Of a stretch of DNA of 64,000 nucleotides, positions 8,279 to 16,368 are shown in pieces. The stretch covers positions 2,936,501 to 3,000,500 of the forward strand of contig NZ_CP020700.1 of the NCBI RefSeq assembly GCF_003932715.1, read 5' to 3'. The stretch comes from Streptomyces tsukubensis (GTDB lineage Bacteria > Actinomycetota > Actinomycetes > Streptomycetales > Streptomycetaceae). The notes under the pieces were generated by a model. The model saw only the letters and a list, made by a program, of their open reading frames with translations. It ran no database searches and was not told the origin of the DNA. Positions within the stretch are counted from its first letter, which is position 1, and each line of letters opens with the position of its first letter. The translations under genes were made by a program, and so were the position numbers.

Positions 8279-8297
8279 CCGGCGGTCGGGCCGCCGG
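8279..8297. terminator. Hairpin between convergent Nudix and TetR genes
   Basis: CCGGCGG-TCGGG-CCGCCGG forms a perfect 7-bp stem with a 5-nt loop, 12 nt after the Nudix stop. There is no U-tract, as is common in Streptomyces terminators. Confidence 0.5.
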
Positions 8298-8376
8298 AGC
8301 CCGCGCCCGTCGACCCGGGCCGGGAACCGGCCTCACCGGGGCGGCCTCTCCGCAGGCGCCGGTGCACCAAGAGCGC

Positions 8377-8988
8377 TCAGCTTCCGGGCCGCGCCAACAG
8401 GCCCTCGACCAGATGTTCCAGCGCATCCACCGCCTCCGCGCGCGCCGCATCGGGGTCGTCCGCGTGGGCCACCATCAGGGCCGCCTCGTCCAGGGCGCCG
8501 AGGAGGATATGGGCCAGGGGCGGTACGGGCCTGGGGGGCATCGCCCCGGAGGCCATCGCCGACTCCAGGGCCGCCGTGACCACCCCGAGGCCGTGCTCCT
8601 GGCCGATCTCGCGCCATCGCCGCCAGCCCAGCACGCCCGGCGCGTCCAGCAGCAGGATGCGCTCCACGTCCGGTTCAGCAAAGGCGTCGAGAAAGGCGCG
8701 CGCACCCGTCTTCAGCGCCTGCACCGGATCCGCCGCGGATGCCGTGATCCGCCCGGCGATCCGCTCGGTCAGCTCCGCCTCGACCGTCTGCACCGTGGCG
8801 TCGAACAGATCGGTCTTGTCGCGGAACTGGTGGTAGAGCGCACCCCGGGTCACCCCGGCGGCCCGGACGATCTCCTCGGTCCCCACCCCCGCGTAGCCGC
8901 GTTCGGCGAACAGCGTCCGGGCGGCGGAGACAAGAGCCGCCCGGGTCGCCCGGGACCGCTGGGTGTGCTTGGTGCCGGTCGGTTCCAT
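8377..8988 (-). CDS. TetR/AcrR family repressor
   Basis: The 203-aa product has an N-terminal TetR helix-turn-helix (ALVSAARTLFAERGYAG ... VTRGALYHQFRDKTDLF, residues about 15-65) and a helical ligand-binding domain. ATG 8988 follows AAGGGGG. It is divergent from an alpha/beta hydrolase across an 84-nt gap holding a 19-bp palindrome, so it very likely represses itself and the hydrolase. The ligand is unknown. Confidence 0.9.
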   Translation of the reverse strand: MEPTGTKHTQRSRATRAALVSAARTLFAERGYAGVGTEEIVRAAGVTRGALYHQFRDKTDLFDATVQTVEAELTERIAGRITASAADPVQALKTGARAFLDAFAEPDVERILLLDAPGVLGWRRWREIGQEHGLGVVTAALESAMASGAMPPRPVPPLAHILLGALDEAALMVAHADDPDAARAEAVDALEHLVEGLLARPGS

Positions 8989-9006
8989 CCTGCCCCCTTG
9001 AGTTCC

Positions 9007-9049
9007 GTACAGTCTGCATGCCACTGTACGTACATACAGTCTGTATGTA
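9007..9049. promoter_or_regulatory. TetR operator: perfect 19-bp palindrome plus a second site
   Basis: TACATACAG-T-CTGTATGTA (9031-9049) is a perfect palindrome. A second copy of its core, TACAGTCTGCATG (9008-9020), lies 27 bp to the left with one change from TACAGTCTGTATG (9035-9047). A further inverted repeat GTACAGT/ACTGTAC (9007-9013, 9023-9029) links them. The position between the divergent TetR and hydrolase genes makes this the probable operator of both. Confidence 0.75.
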
Positions 9050-9072
9050 ATTTTGACGCGAGGGGCGCAGCC

Positions 9073-9933
9073 ATGCCACAGCTCACGCTCGACCAGGGAA
9101 CCGTCCACTACCGGGACACCGGTGAAGGCGAGCCGGTGCTCCTTCTGCACGGCTACCTCATGGACAGCAGACTCTGGGAACCCGTCGTCGAACGGCTCGC
9201 CCCGGACTTCCGGTGCATCACTCCCGACCTGCCCCTGGGCGCCCACCGCATCCCGATGAACCCCGGCGCGGACCTCAGCCTGGCGGGGATCGCCCGGATG
9301 GTCGTCGATCTGATCGCCGGGCTCGGTCTGCCCCGGGTGACCCTGGTCGGCAACGATCTCGGCACGGCCGTCGCGCAGTTGGTCGCCGCCCGCCACCCCG
9401 AGCGGATCGGCCGTCTCGTCCTCACCAACGGCGAGTGCTTCGACAACTGCCCCTCGCCCTGGTTCAGATCACTCGGCCCCGCCTCCCGGGTGCCCGGGCT
9501 GCTCGCCCTGACCTTCCGGGGCCTGCGGTTGCGTGCGGTCCGCCGGATGCCCTTCGCGTTCGGGCTGCTGACCAAGGGTGCACTGCCCCATGAGCTGATC
9601 GACGACTGGCTGGGGGCCTTCTTCACCGACCCCGGGGTCCGGCGGGACTGCATCAAGGTCACCCGTGGGATCGTCCCCACGGCCCTGCTCGAACCGGCGG
9701 TGCGGCTCGCCTTCTTCGACCGGCCCACTCTGCTCGTCTTCGCCCGCGAGGACCGGCTCTTCCCGTATGCGCACGGCGAGCGGCTGGCCGCGCTCGTGCC
9801 CGGCGCCCGGCTGGAGACGGTTCTCGACAGCCGGACCTGGCTGATGCGCGATCAGCCCGAGCTGACGGCCCGGCTCATCGGGGACTTCATCCGCAGCACC
9901 CCCGTGGACGCGGCACCGGCGGAGATGAGCTAG
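9073..9933 (+). CDS. Alpha/beta hydrolase with Asp in the nucleophile position
   Basis: The 286-aa alpha/beta-hydrolase fold has the oxyanion region LLLHGYLMD and a nucleophile elbow reading VGNDLGTAV, with Asp where esterases have Ser. The acid region is FAREDRLFP. The late catalytic His seen in most members (GH...) is replaced in DSRTWLMRDQPE. Asp nucleophiles occur in haloalkane dehalogenases, but the missing His argues against simple dehalogenase chemistry. It is probably controlled by the divergent TetR protein. The substrate is unknown. Confidence 0.8.
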   Translation: MPQLTLDQGTVHYRDTGEGEPVLLLHGYLMDSRLWEPVVERLAPDFRCITPDLPLGAHRIPMNPGADLSLAGIARMVVDLIAGLGLPRVTLVGNDLGTAVAQLVAARHPERIGRLVLTNGECFDNCPSPWFRSLGPASRVPGLLALTFRGLRLRAVRRMPFAFGLLTKGALPHELIDDWLGAFFTDPGVRRDCIKVTRGIVPTALLEPAVRLAFFDRPTLLVFAREDRLFPYAHGERLAALVPGARLETVLDSRTWLMRDQPELTARLIGDFIRSTPVDAAPAEMS

Positions 9934-9953
9934 ACCACAGGAACGCGGTCTAG
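9930..9953. terminator. Inverted repeat carrying both convergent stop codons
   Basis: CTAGACC (9930-9936) and GGTCTAG (9947-9953) form a perfect 7-bp stem. The TAG of the hydrolase lies in one arm and the TAG of the opposing ATPase in the other. It is probably a bidirectional terminator in a 16-nt gap. Confidence 0.45.
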
Positions 9954-10471
9954 GACATCGCCAGTTCGGCCCAGACCGTTTTGCCGGGGGCGCCGGGGGT
10001 GCGGACGACGCCCCAGTCGAGGCAGAGGCGCTGGACGATGAACATGCCGTGGCCGCCGGGGCGGCCGGCCCGGTGCGGGGTGCGGGGGGCCGGCTGGCCC
10101 GCGCCCCCGTCGGAGACCTCCAGGCGCAGCACCTTGCCGTCGCAGGCGACCCGCAGTTCGTCGGGGCCCTCCGCGTGCAGGCAGGCGTTGGTGACCAGTT
10201 CGGAGACGACGAGGAGTACGTCCTCGGCGGCGGCCCGGCGGTCGGCGGATGCGGCGGGCAGCCAGCCCCAGTCGTAGAGCGCCTGGCGGGTGAAGTCGCG
10301 GGCCAGCGGCACGATCCCGGCGGCGCCGGCCAGCGCCAGCCGCCGCACCTGGCGCACGGGGCGGGCAGCACCGTGCGGTGCCGTGTCGTACGGCGCGGTG
10401 GGGGCGCTGCGCCCCCCGGCGTCGCTCGGCTCGGGGCCGAGGTCGCCCGGCTGCGGCCGGGTGGTGCTCAT
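9950..10471 (-). CDS. Anti-sigma factor-type ATP-binding protein (RsbW-like)
   Basis: The 173-aa product has a disordered Pro-rich N-terminus of about 40 residues, then a GHKL ATPase domain: N box LLVVSELVTNACLHA, G1 LEVSDGGAG, G2 GGHGMFIVQRL and a terminal KTVWAELA. RsbW-type proteins hold a sigma factor inactive and phosphorylate a STAS partner. The STAS gene and a SigB-type sigma gene lie immediately to the right, so all three parts of a partner-switching module are present. Confidence 0.8.
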   Translation of the reverse strand: MSTTRPQPGDLGPEPSDAGGRSAPTAPYDTAPHGAARPVRQVRRLALAGAAGIVPLARDFTRQALYDWGWLPAASADRRAAAEDVLLVVSELVTNACLHAEGPDELRVACDGKVLRLEVSDGGAGQPAPRTPHRAGRPGGHGMFIVQRLCLDWGVVRTPGAPGKTVWAELAMS

Positions 10472-10642
10472 CGGCGCTTCACCTCACCCAATCACCAGAT
10501 CGCCTGCTTGCTGGACATCAGAGTGCCCGACGGCGCACGCTCCGTGCGGGACCTGTGGAAACTCTTCTGCCCCGCGGATCAGTGACAACACTCACCCGTG
10601 CCGTCGAAGGAAAAACCTGCGGAATCGCGCGGGAGGTGCTGC

Positions 10643-11014
10643 TCAGCGGCCGAGGGCCGCGTCGACCGTCTCGTGGAGGGTGAAGACCGCGCCCGCTCCG
10701 GTGATCTCCAGCACCCTCGCCACCACCGGCTGCATCGCGGCCAGATGGACTCCGCCGCCGGCGGCCTCGGCTTTGAGCCGGGCGGTCAGCAGGACGTTCA
10801 GTCCGGTGGAATCGCAGAATTCGAGCTGCGAGCAGTCGAGGACGAGCCGGGAACGCCCTTCGGCGAGGGCTTCGTCCAGCGGGACGCGGAGCAGTTCGGC
10901 CGTATGGTGATCCAGCTCACCGGCCGGTGCGATGACCGCGCTGCGGCCCTCGGTCCTGACCTCGACCCGGAGGCGGCCCTGACTGACGCCGCCCGTGGCG
11001 GTACCGCGGTCCAT
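10643..11014 (-). CDS. STAS-domain anti-sigma factor antagonist
   Basis: The 123-aa STAS domain contains FCDSTGLNVL with the usual phosphorylatable Ser of SpoIIAA/RsbV proteins. ATG 11014 has AAGGGG upstream. When unphosphorylated, such proteins bind the anti-sigma ATPase and free the sigma factor. It is divergent from the sigma factor gene and 171 nt upstream of the ATPase gene on the same strand. Confidence 0.85.
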   Translation of the reverse strand: MDRGTATGGVSQGRLRVEVRTEGRSAVIAPAGELDHHTAELLRVPLDEALAEGRSRLVLDCSQLEFCDSTGLNVLLTARLKAEAAGGGVHLAAMQPVVARVLEITGAGAVFTLHETVDAALGR

Positions 11015-11130
11015 GTACGCCCCTTCGCGCCTGTGATGTGCCCCGAACCTTACGCCTTATTGGCGCGCGCCAGCCATGCGGCACCCCCCAGAAAACTCAA
11101 CAAAACAGACATAAGCCTCAATTAACATTT

Positions 11131-11155
11131 GCATCCACCCGGGATAACCGGGTAG
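11131..11155 (+). promoter_or_regulatory. SigB-type promoter candidate
   Basis: GCAT, 15 nt, then GGGTAG. This fits the Streptomyces SigB-type consensus GNNT-N14-16-GGGTAC/T with one mismatch at the last base. It lies 114 nt before the sigma factor start, so the sigma factor may drive its own gene. Confidence 0.4.
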
Positions 11156-11268
11156 GGCTTGTAAGGACAACGCAACGGGACCGTCCCACGACCGGCATTG
11201 GAGGCGCCGCTCACCGCAGCTCGCACTGGGCTTCGGCAGCCACATGCCGAGAACGATGGAGGAGACGC

Positions 11269-12231
11269 ATGTCACCCCGGCTCGACGCAACGGTTACCCC
11301 CACCACCGCCACGTCGGCACAGGAAGCATCCGTAACACCGACCGCAGCAACGGCCACCACGGCGGCGCCCGGCACGGATCCCGTGCCCCCGGTGGCCACG
11401 GAGACCGCCGCCCCGCAGGACCCGCTCGCCGATCTCGACCTTCCCGAGGTCCCCTTCGACGAGGTCGCTCCGCTCGACGCGCGAGCCCTGTCGAAGACGC
11501 TCTTCGCCCGCCTCCAGGAGCTGGAGGAGGGCACCCACGAGTACGCATACGTCCGCAACACCCTCGTCGAACTGAACATCGCCCTGGTCAAGTTCGCCGC
11601 CTCCCGCTTCCGCTCCCGCAGCGAGCCGATGGAGGACATCATCCAGGTCGGCACGATCGGCCTGATCAAGGCGATCGACCGGTTCGAACTGGCGCGCGGA
11701 GTGGAGTTCCCCACCTTCGCGATGCCGACGATCATCGGCGAGATCAAGCGCTTCTTCCGGGACACCAGCTGGTCCGTCCGGGTGCCGCGCCGCCTCCAGG
11801 AGCTCCGCCTCGACCTCGCCAAGGCCGGTGACGAACTGTCCCAGCGCCTCGACCGCTCCCCCACGGTCGCCGAACTGGCCGAGCACCTCGGGCTCTCCCG
11901 CGAAGAGGTCGTGGAGGGCATGGCCGCGAGCAACGCCTACACGGCGAGCTCGCTGGACGCCCAGCACGAGGAGGACGACAGCGAGGGCACCCTCGCCGAC
12001 CGGATCGGCTACGAGGACCACGGTCTGGAAGGCATCGAGTACATCGAGTCCCTCAAGCCCCTCATAGCAGGACTGCAGCCGCGGGACCGTAAAATCCTGT
12101 CTCTGCGCTTCGTCGCGAACATGACGCAGTCGGAGATCGGTGAGGAACTCGGCATCTCCCAGATGCATGTGTCCCGGCTGCTCTCCCGCACGCTGGTGCG
12201 GCTGCGCAAGGGACTGACGCTGGAGGAGTGA
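11269..12231 (+). CDS. SigB/SigF/SigG-family RNA polymerase sigma factor
   Basis: The 320-aa sigma factor has a Thr/Pro/Ala-rich N-terminal extension of about 55 residues. Region 2 follows (NIALVKFAAS, DIIQVGTIGLIKAIDRF, FPTFAMPTIIGEIKRFFRD), then region 3 (SPTVAELAEHLGLSREEV) and region 4 (QPRDRKILSLRF, MTQSEIGEELGISQMHVSRL). ATG 11269 has GATGGAGGAGA upstream; the longer ORF from 11038 is not needed. The organisation matches stress and differentiation sigma factors governed by partner switching with the two genes on its left. Which paralogue it is cannot be fixed without a search. Confidence 0.9.
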   Translation: MSPRLDATVTPTTATSAQEASVTPTAATATTAAPGTDPVPPVATETAAPQDPLADLDLPEVPFDEVAPLDARALSKTLFARLQELEEGTHEYAYVRNTLVELNIALVKFAASRFRSRSEPMEDIIQVGTIGLIKAIDRFELARGVEFPTFAMPTIIGEIKRFFRDTSWSVRVPRRLQELRLDLAKAGDELSQRLDRSPTVAELAEHLGLSREEVVEGMAASNAYTASSLDAQHEEDDSEGTLADRIGYEDHGLEGIEYIESLKPLIAGLQPRDRKILSLRFVANMTQSEIGEELGISQMHVSRLLSRTLVRLRKGLTLEE

Positions 12232-12301
12232 CGCCGGAGACCGTCCGGCGCCACGGCCGCCGGACGGCACGGCGCGGAGCCACCCGCTCCGCCCCCGACG
12301 C

Positions 12302-12333
12302 GCAGGGCCCCTCCCACCCGGGAGGGGCCCTGC
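12302..12333. terminator. Strong terminator hairpin after the sigma factor
   Basis: GCAGGGCCCCTCCC and GGGAGGGGCCCTGC form a perfect 14-bp stem with a 4-nt loop, 70 nt after the sigma factor stop. Confidence 0.75.
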
Positions 12334-12409
12334 TCCGTCGTTGTCCGTTCGTCATTGACGGAGCGCCCGCAGTGGTCCACATTGGCGACGGGTTCTTGGG
12401 GGGACGGAA

Positions 12410-13912
12410 ATGGCTCAAGGGGAGGGCCGGCCTTCGTCCGTTTCATCCTCGGCGCCGTACGCGGCGATCGAGGAGATGATGCGGGCCAGGCTGGGCCGTG
12501 AATGTCTGTACGTACCGTCGTGCCGGCTCGGCATGTACCTGGCGCTGCGGCACTGGGTGAAACCGGGCGGCCGGGTGCTGATGGCGCCGGTCAACGACGA
12601 CGTCATCTTCTTCGTCGTGCTCGCCGCCGGACTCCGTCCGGTGATGGCCCCCGTCCACCACGAGGACGGCTCCATCGACATGGCCGCCATCCCGGACTCC
12701 ACCTGGGAAGGCCTGTCCGCCGTCCTCACGGTCAATATCTACGGCAACCCCGACCCCGTCATGGAGCTGCGTTCCCGCTGCCATCTGATGGGCATCCCGC
12801 TGATCGAGGACTGCGCCCACGCCATCGGCACCAGCGTCGGCGGACGGCTCGTCGGCACCTTCGGCGAGGCGTCCACCTACAGCCTCGGCAAGCACCTCGG
12901 CGCCCGAACCGGCGGCATCCTGTCGATCGCCGACCCGTCGCAGCGCCGCGCCCTCGAAGCCGCCAGGGACGAACTGCTCTCCTCGGGAAGCTTCCTCTCC
13001 GAGCTGGCGTACGGCATCCGCCCCTACCTGGAGACGGCGGTACGGGGACTGCGGCTCACGTCGTTGGCGTGGGCCGTGGTAAGGATGCTCGGGATGGAGG
13101 AACGCGGCCCCGAGATCCGGATGCCGCTCCGCGCCGCACGGCTGGTGGAGGCCCTGAACCACACCCCGTCGCTGCTCCCCTTCAACGACTGGGTGAAGGT
13201 GGACATGCACGACTACCGGATGCGGCCCGGCCCCCTGCGGCTCCGCCGCACGGAACGCATGCTCGCCGAACTGGACACCCTGCTGCGGGCCTACCGCGAG
13301 GGGACGGCGAAGCTGCTGGCCTCCCGCTGGGCGATCAGCCGGCCCGGCCCCGTACAACCGCTGTTCCAGGTGCCGCTGCTGGTCGAGGACCGGGAGGGGA
13401 CCAGGGAGCTGCTGCACCGCAACCGGATCAACACCGGCTATCTCTACGACCCGCCGCTGGACGTGTACGCCGCCGCCTTCACCGAGCACTCCCGGACCCC
13501 GGAGGCGGCCGAATGGTTCGGCCGGCACGCGATGCCCGCCGACCCGCTGAAGGCGGACCGGATCCTCAAGGTCCTCGACAAGGCCGGGGTGGCCCCCGCG
13601 CCGCCGTTCTCCCCCCGCCAGGTCACCCGGCACCCGCTGTCGACCGGCCGCAAGGTGCGGCGGCCGTCGTCGCGCACCCTCACCACCGAGGCGTTCAGCA
13701 CCTTCCCCACGTTCCCCGAGGCACCGGCCGCGCCCGGCCCCGTCTCCGTCCCGGCGGACCCCCCCGACACCTCAGCCCCGGGCGTCCCGCCCGGCTACCA
13801 CGAGCAGTCCACCATGCAGCTCCGCGCGGCCGATCTGTTCCCCGAGGACCACACGGTGCAGATACGGACCCCGGCCGCCCCGGGTCACTTCCCGGGCGAG
13901 CCGCGTGCCTGA
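12410..13912 (+). CDS. DegT/DnrJ/EryC1/StrS-type aminotransferase family protein
   Basis: The 500-aa product has a PLP fold type I core of about 380 residues: AVLTVNIYGNP, LIEDCAHAIGT (Asp that contacts the pyridine nitrogen) and TYSLGKHLGARTGG with the candidate Schiff-base Lys. About 110 Pro-rich residues follow at the C-terminus, an unusual tail for the family. These enzymes aminate keto-sugars. As first gene of the polysaccharide locus it probably supplies an amino sugar or acts on a lipid-linked precursor. It overlaps the flippase gene by 8 nt. Confidence 0.75.
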   Translation: MAQGEGRPSSVSSSAPYAAIEEMMRARLGRECLYVPSCRLGMYLALRHWVKPGGRVLMAPVNDDVIFFVVLAAGLRPVMAPVHHEDGSIDMAAIPDSTWEGLSAVLTVNIYGNPDPVMELRSRCHLMGIPLIEDCAHAIGTSVGGRLVGTFGEASTYSLGKHLGARTGGILSIADPSQRRALEAARDELLSSGSFLSELAYGIRPYLETAVRGLRLTSLAWAVVRMLGMEERGPEIRMPLRAARLVEALNHTPSLLPFNDWVKVDMHDYRMRPGPLRLRRTERMLAELDTLLRAYREGTAKLLASRWAISRPGPVQPLFQVPLLVEDREGTRELLHRNRINTGYLYDPPLDVYAAAFTEHSRTPEAAEWFGRHAMPADPLKADRILKVLDKAGVAPAPPFSPRQVTRHPLSTGRKVRRPSSRTLTTEAFSTFPTFPEAPAAPGPVSVPADPPDTSAPGVPPGYHEQSTMQLRAADLFPEDHTVQIRTPAAPGHFPGEPRA

Positions 13913-16199
13913 CACCGACACCACCCAACTGCGCATCCCGCCGGACCCTTCCGACACCATGATGCTGCGCCGGGTCCCCTGGTCCGCGGCCGTCTCCGCA
14001 CCGCACCGGCCGCCCGCCGGGAAGGGCGAAGGCGACGGCGACGGCAGCGGTACGGAGGAGGACAGCGGCGGCGACTCCCTCTTCCGCAACGCCTACGCCC
14101 TGATGCTGTCGACCGCCGTGTCGGCGGCCCTCGGGCTCGGCTTCTGGCTGGTCGCCGCCCGCTTCTACTCGAAGGAGGCCGTCGGCGAGGGCTCCGCCGC
14201 CATCGCCGCGATGCGGCTGCTGGCCTCGGTCGCCGCCACCACGATGATCGGCGCGGTGGTGCGGTACGTGCCCCGCGCCGGGCGCCGCACCGGGCCGCTG
14301 GTGTGGCGGATGTACGTCGTCGCCTCCGTCGTCGTCGCGGTCTCGTCGACCGGCTTTCTGCTGACCCTGCCGCTGTGGGGCGAATCGTACGAACCACTGG
14401 GCGGGCTCTGGCCCGGACTCTGCTTTGTGCTGTCCTGCGTCGGCTGGGCGCTGCTCACCCTCCAGGACGGGGTGCTCACCGGGCTGCGCCAGGCCTTCTG
14501 GGTGCCCCTCGGCAACGCCGTGTTCTCCATCGGCAAGCTGCTGCTGCTCGCCGCGTTCGCGGGCGCGCTGCCCGTCCTCGGGATCTTCGTCTCCTGGGGC
14601 GCCGCGATCGCCCTGTCGACGGTGCCGCTGGCCTGGCTGATCTTCCGGAAGCTGATCCCCCGCCAGGCCGCCGCCGACCGGGACCGCGAACCGCCCCGGC
14701 TGAAGGAGATCGGCCGCTTCCTCGCGGGCGACTCGGTCGGCGCGATGTTCTCCCTGGCGATGATCAACCTGCTGCCGGTGATGGTCGCCGTCCGCTTCGA
14801 CTCCACCCTCAACGGCTACTTCTACATCGCGTACACCGTCGGCGGCACGATGGAGTTCATGGCCATCAACATGGCCTCCTCGCTGACCGCGCACGCCTCC
14901 CACAGCCCCGAGACGCTCGCCGCCGGGGTGCGCGGCGCGCTGCGCCGGATGGCGCTGCTGCTGGTGCCGGTGGTCGGGATCCTGGTGCTGTTCGCGCCGC
15001 TGATCCTGGCCCCCTTCGGCTCGTCGTACGCGGAGAACGGCACCACCGTGCTGCGGCTGCTGGCCGCGGCGGCGCTGCCCCGGGTCGCGGTCGAGCTGTA
15101 CATCGGGGTGCTGCGGGTCCAGGGCAGGACCGGCATGCTCGCCGTCGTCCAGGGGCTGATGTGCGCCATGGTGCTCGGCAGCGCCGCGATGCTGACCGGC
15201 CCGGCGGGGATCGCGGGCGCGGGCTGGGCGATGCTGCTGTCCATGCTGGTGATGGCCGTGGTGGTGGCGCCCGGTCTGCGCGGCGCGCTGGCGGGCCGGG
15301 AGCCCGAGCCGTCGAAGCTGTGGACGCGGCTGGTCGCCCGGGGCGCCGCGAAGGAGGCCGAGTACGGCACGGACTGGGCGCGGAAGACCGCCGAGCGGCG
15401 GGAGCGGGTGGCCCGGGACGAGGAGGAGTACGGCGCGGCCGCCTACGGGTGGAGCGGGCACGATACGGCGACTCCCGCGTTCGGCATCCCCGTCTTCGTA
15501 CCGCCCGAGCCGAAGGAGACCACGCCCGTCACCGGCCCGGCGGCCCCGGCAGGACCCACCGAATCGCGGATCGCGCTCGCCCTCTGGCTGCTGCTGGGGC
15601 TCGCGGCGACGCTGTTCTGGGGTCCGCTGCTGTCCGCGCCCGACCTTCCCGCGGCCCAGGTGCTGTCCGGCAAGGAGCTGCTGAAGGCCCTGCCGCCGCT
15701 GACGGTGACCGCGGTGGTGCTGCTGATCGTGGTGCACAGCGCCGCGCTGTCGCTGCTCCGGCCGCGGACCGGACTGCTGTCGGCGGCGATGCTGATGACG
15801 TTCGCCGCCCTGCACACCGCGCCCGCCGCGCTGGGCTGGGAGCCGGAGCCCGCGGACGGCGTCCTGTACGAGACGGTGGCGCGCTTCCTGGGGGCGGCGG
15901 CCGGTTTCGGGGACACCGAGGGCCTGTTGCGCTGGCTGCCGACGGTCGCGCAGTTGCTGCTGCTGGTGGCCGTGATGGCCGTACTGCGGACCCTGACGGT
16001 GCCCGAGCCCGCGCAGTGGGGGATTCTGTGGGTGCTCACGGTGTGCGGCTGGGCGCTCCAGCGTCCGCTGGCCCCGGTCGCGCTGCCGCTGTACCTGGCG
16101 GTGGCCGTCCTCGCCGCGGTGCTGGTGTGGCGGGCCGTACGACGGCCCCGTGCCCCCGCCGCGGCCTTCGGACGGCCGGACGCGCGGGCGGGCGATTGA
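13905..16199 (+). CDS. Polysaccharide flippase-like (Wzx/MVF-type) membrane protein
   Basis: The 764-aa product has about 60 hydrophilic N-terminal residues. Ten or more membrane helices follow (e.g. LMLSTAVSAALGLGFWLVAA, MFSLAMINLLPVMVAVRF, VVLRLLAAAALPRVAVELYI), with the pattern of oligosaccharide flippases. After a cytoplasmic linker (about residues 460-540) there are four to six further helices. The GTG start overlaps the aminotransferase stop. It probably exports a lipid-linked glycan. The additional C-terminal membrane domain is unusual for a Wzx protein. Confidence 0.75.
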   Translation: MPDTDTTQLRIPPDPSDTMMLRRVPWSAAVSAPHRPPAGKGEGDGDGSGTEEDSGGDSLFRNAYALMLSTAVSAALGLGFWLVAARFYSKEAVGEGSAAIAAMRLLASVAATTMIGAVVRYVPRAGRRTGPLVWRMYVVASVVVAVSSTGFLLTLPLWGESYEPLGGLWPGLCFVLSCVGWALLTLQDGVLTGLRQAFWVPLGNAVFSIGKLLLLAAFAGALPVLGIFVSWGAAIALSTVPLAWLIFRKLIPRQAAADRDREPPRLKEIGRFLAGDSVGAMFSLAMINLLPVMVAVRFDSTLNGYFYIAYTVGGTMEFMAINMASSLTAHASHSPETLAAGVRGALRRMALLLVPVVGILVLFAPLILAPFGSSYAENGTTVLRLLAAAALPRVAVELYIGVLRVQGRTGMLAVVQGLMCAMVLGSAAMLTGPAGIAGAGWAMLLSMLVMAVVVAPGLRGALAGREPEPSKLWTRLVARGAAKEAEYGTDWARKTAERRERVARDEEEYGAAAYGWSGHDTATPAFGIPVFVPPEPKETTPVTGPAAPAGPTESRIALALWLLLGLAATLFWGPLLSAPDLPAAQVLSGKELLKALPPLTVTAVVLLIVVHSAALSLLRPRTGLLSAAMLMTFAALHTAPAALGWEPEPADGVLYETVARFLGAAAGFGDTEGLLRWLPTVAQLLLLVAVMAVLRTLTVPEPAQWGILWVLTVCGWALQRPLAPVALPLYLAVAVLAAVLVWRAVRRPRAPAAAFGRPDARAGD

Positions 16200-16246
16200 C
16201 GTGTCGGAGCCGACGATGACGACGGCGGCACACCGCGGGCGGCCGT

Positions 16247-16340
16247 AAGACCGTGCCGTACCGAAGCCGTACAAGCCGTGCCGTACCGAAGCTGTGCCCG
16301 ATAGCTGTGCCGTACTCCCCGAGCTGTGCCGAACTCTGAG
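16247..16340 (+). repeat. Short imperfect direct repeats (TGTGCCGTACCGAAG family)
   Basis: Four imperfect copies of C(C/T)GTGCCGTACCGAAG-like units lie in the 169-nt gap between the flippase and the next membrane protein gene. No regulatory role is known. Confidence 0.5.
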
Positions 16341-16368
16341 CAGGACCGAGAACCATCCGAGGTGAAGC

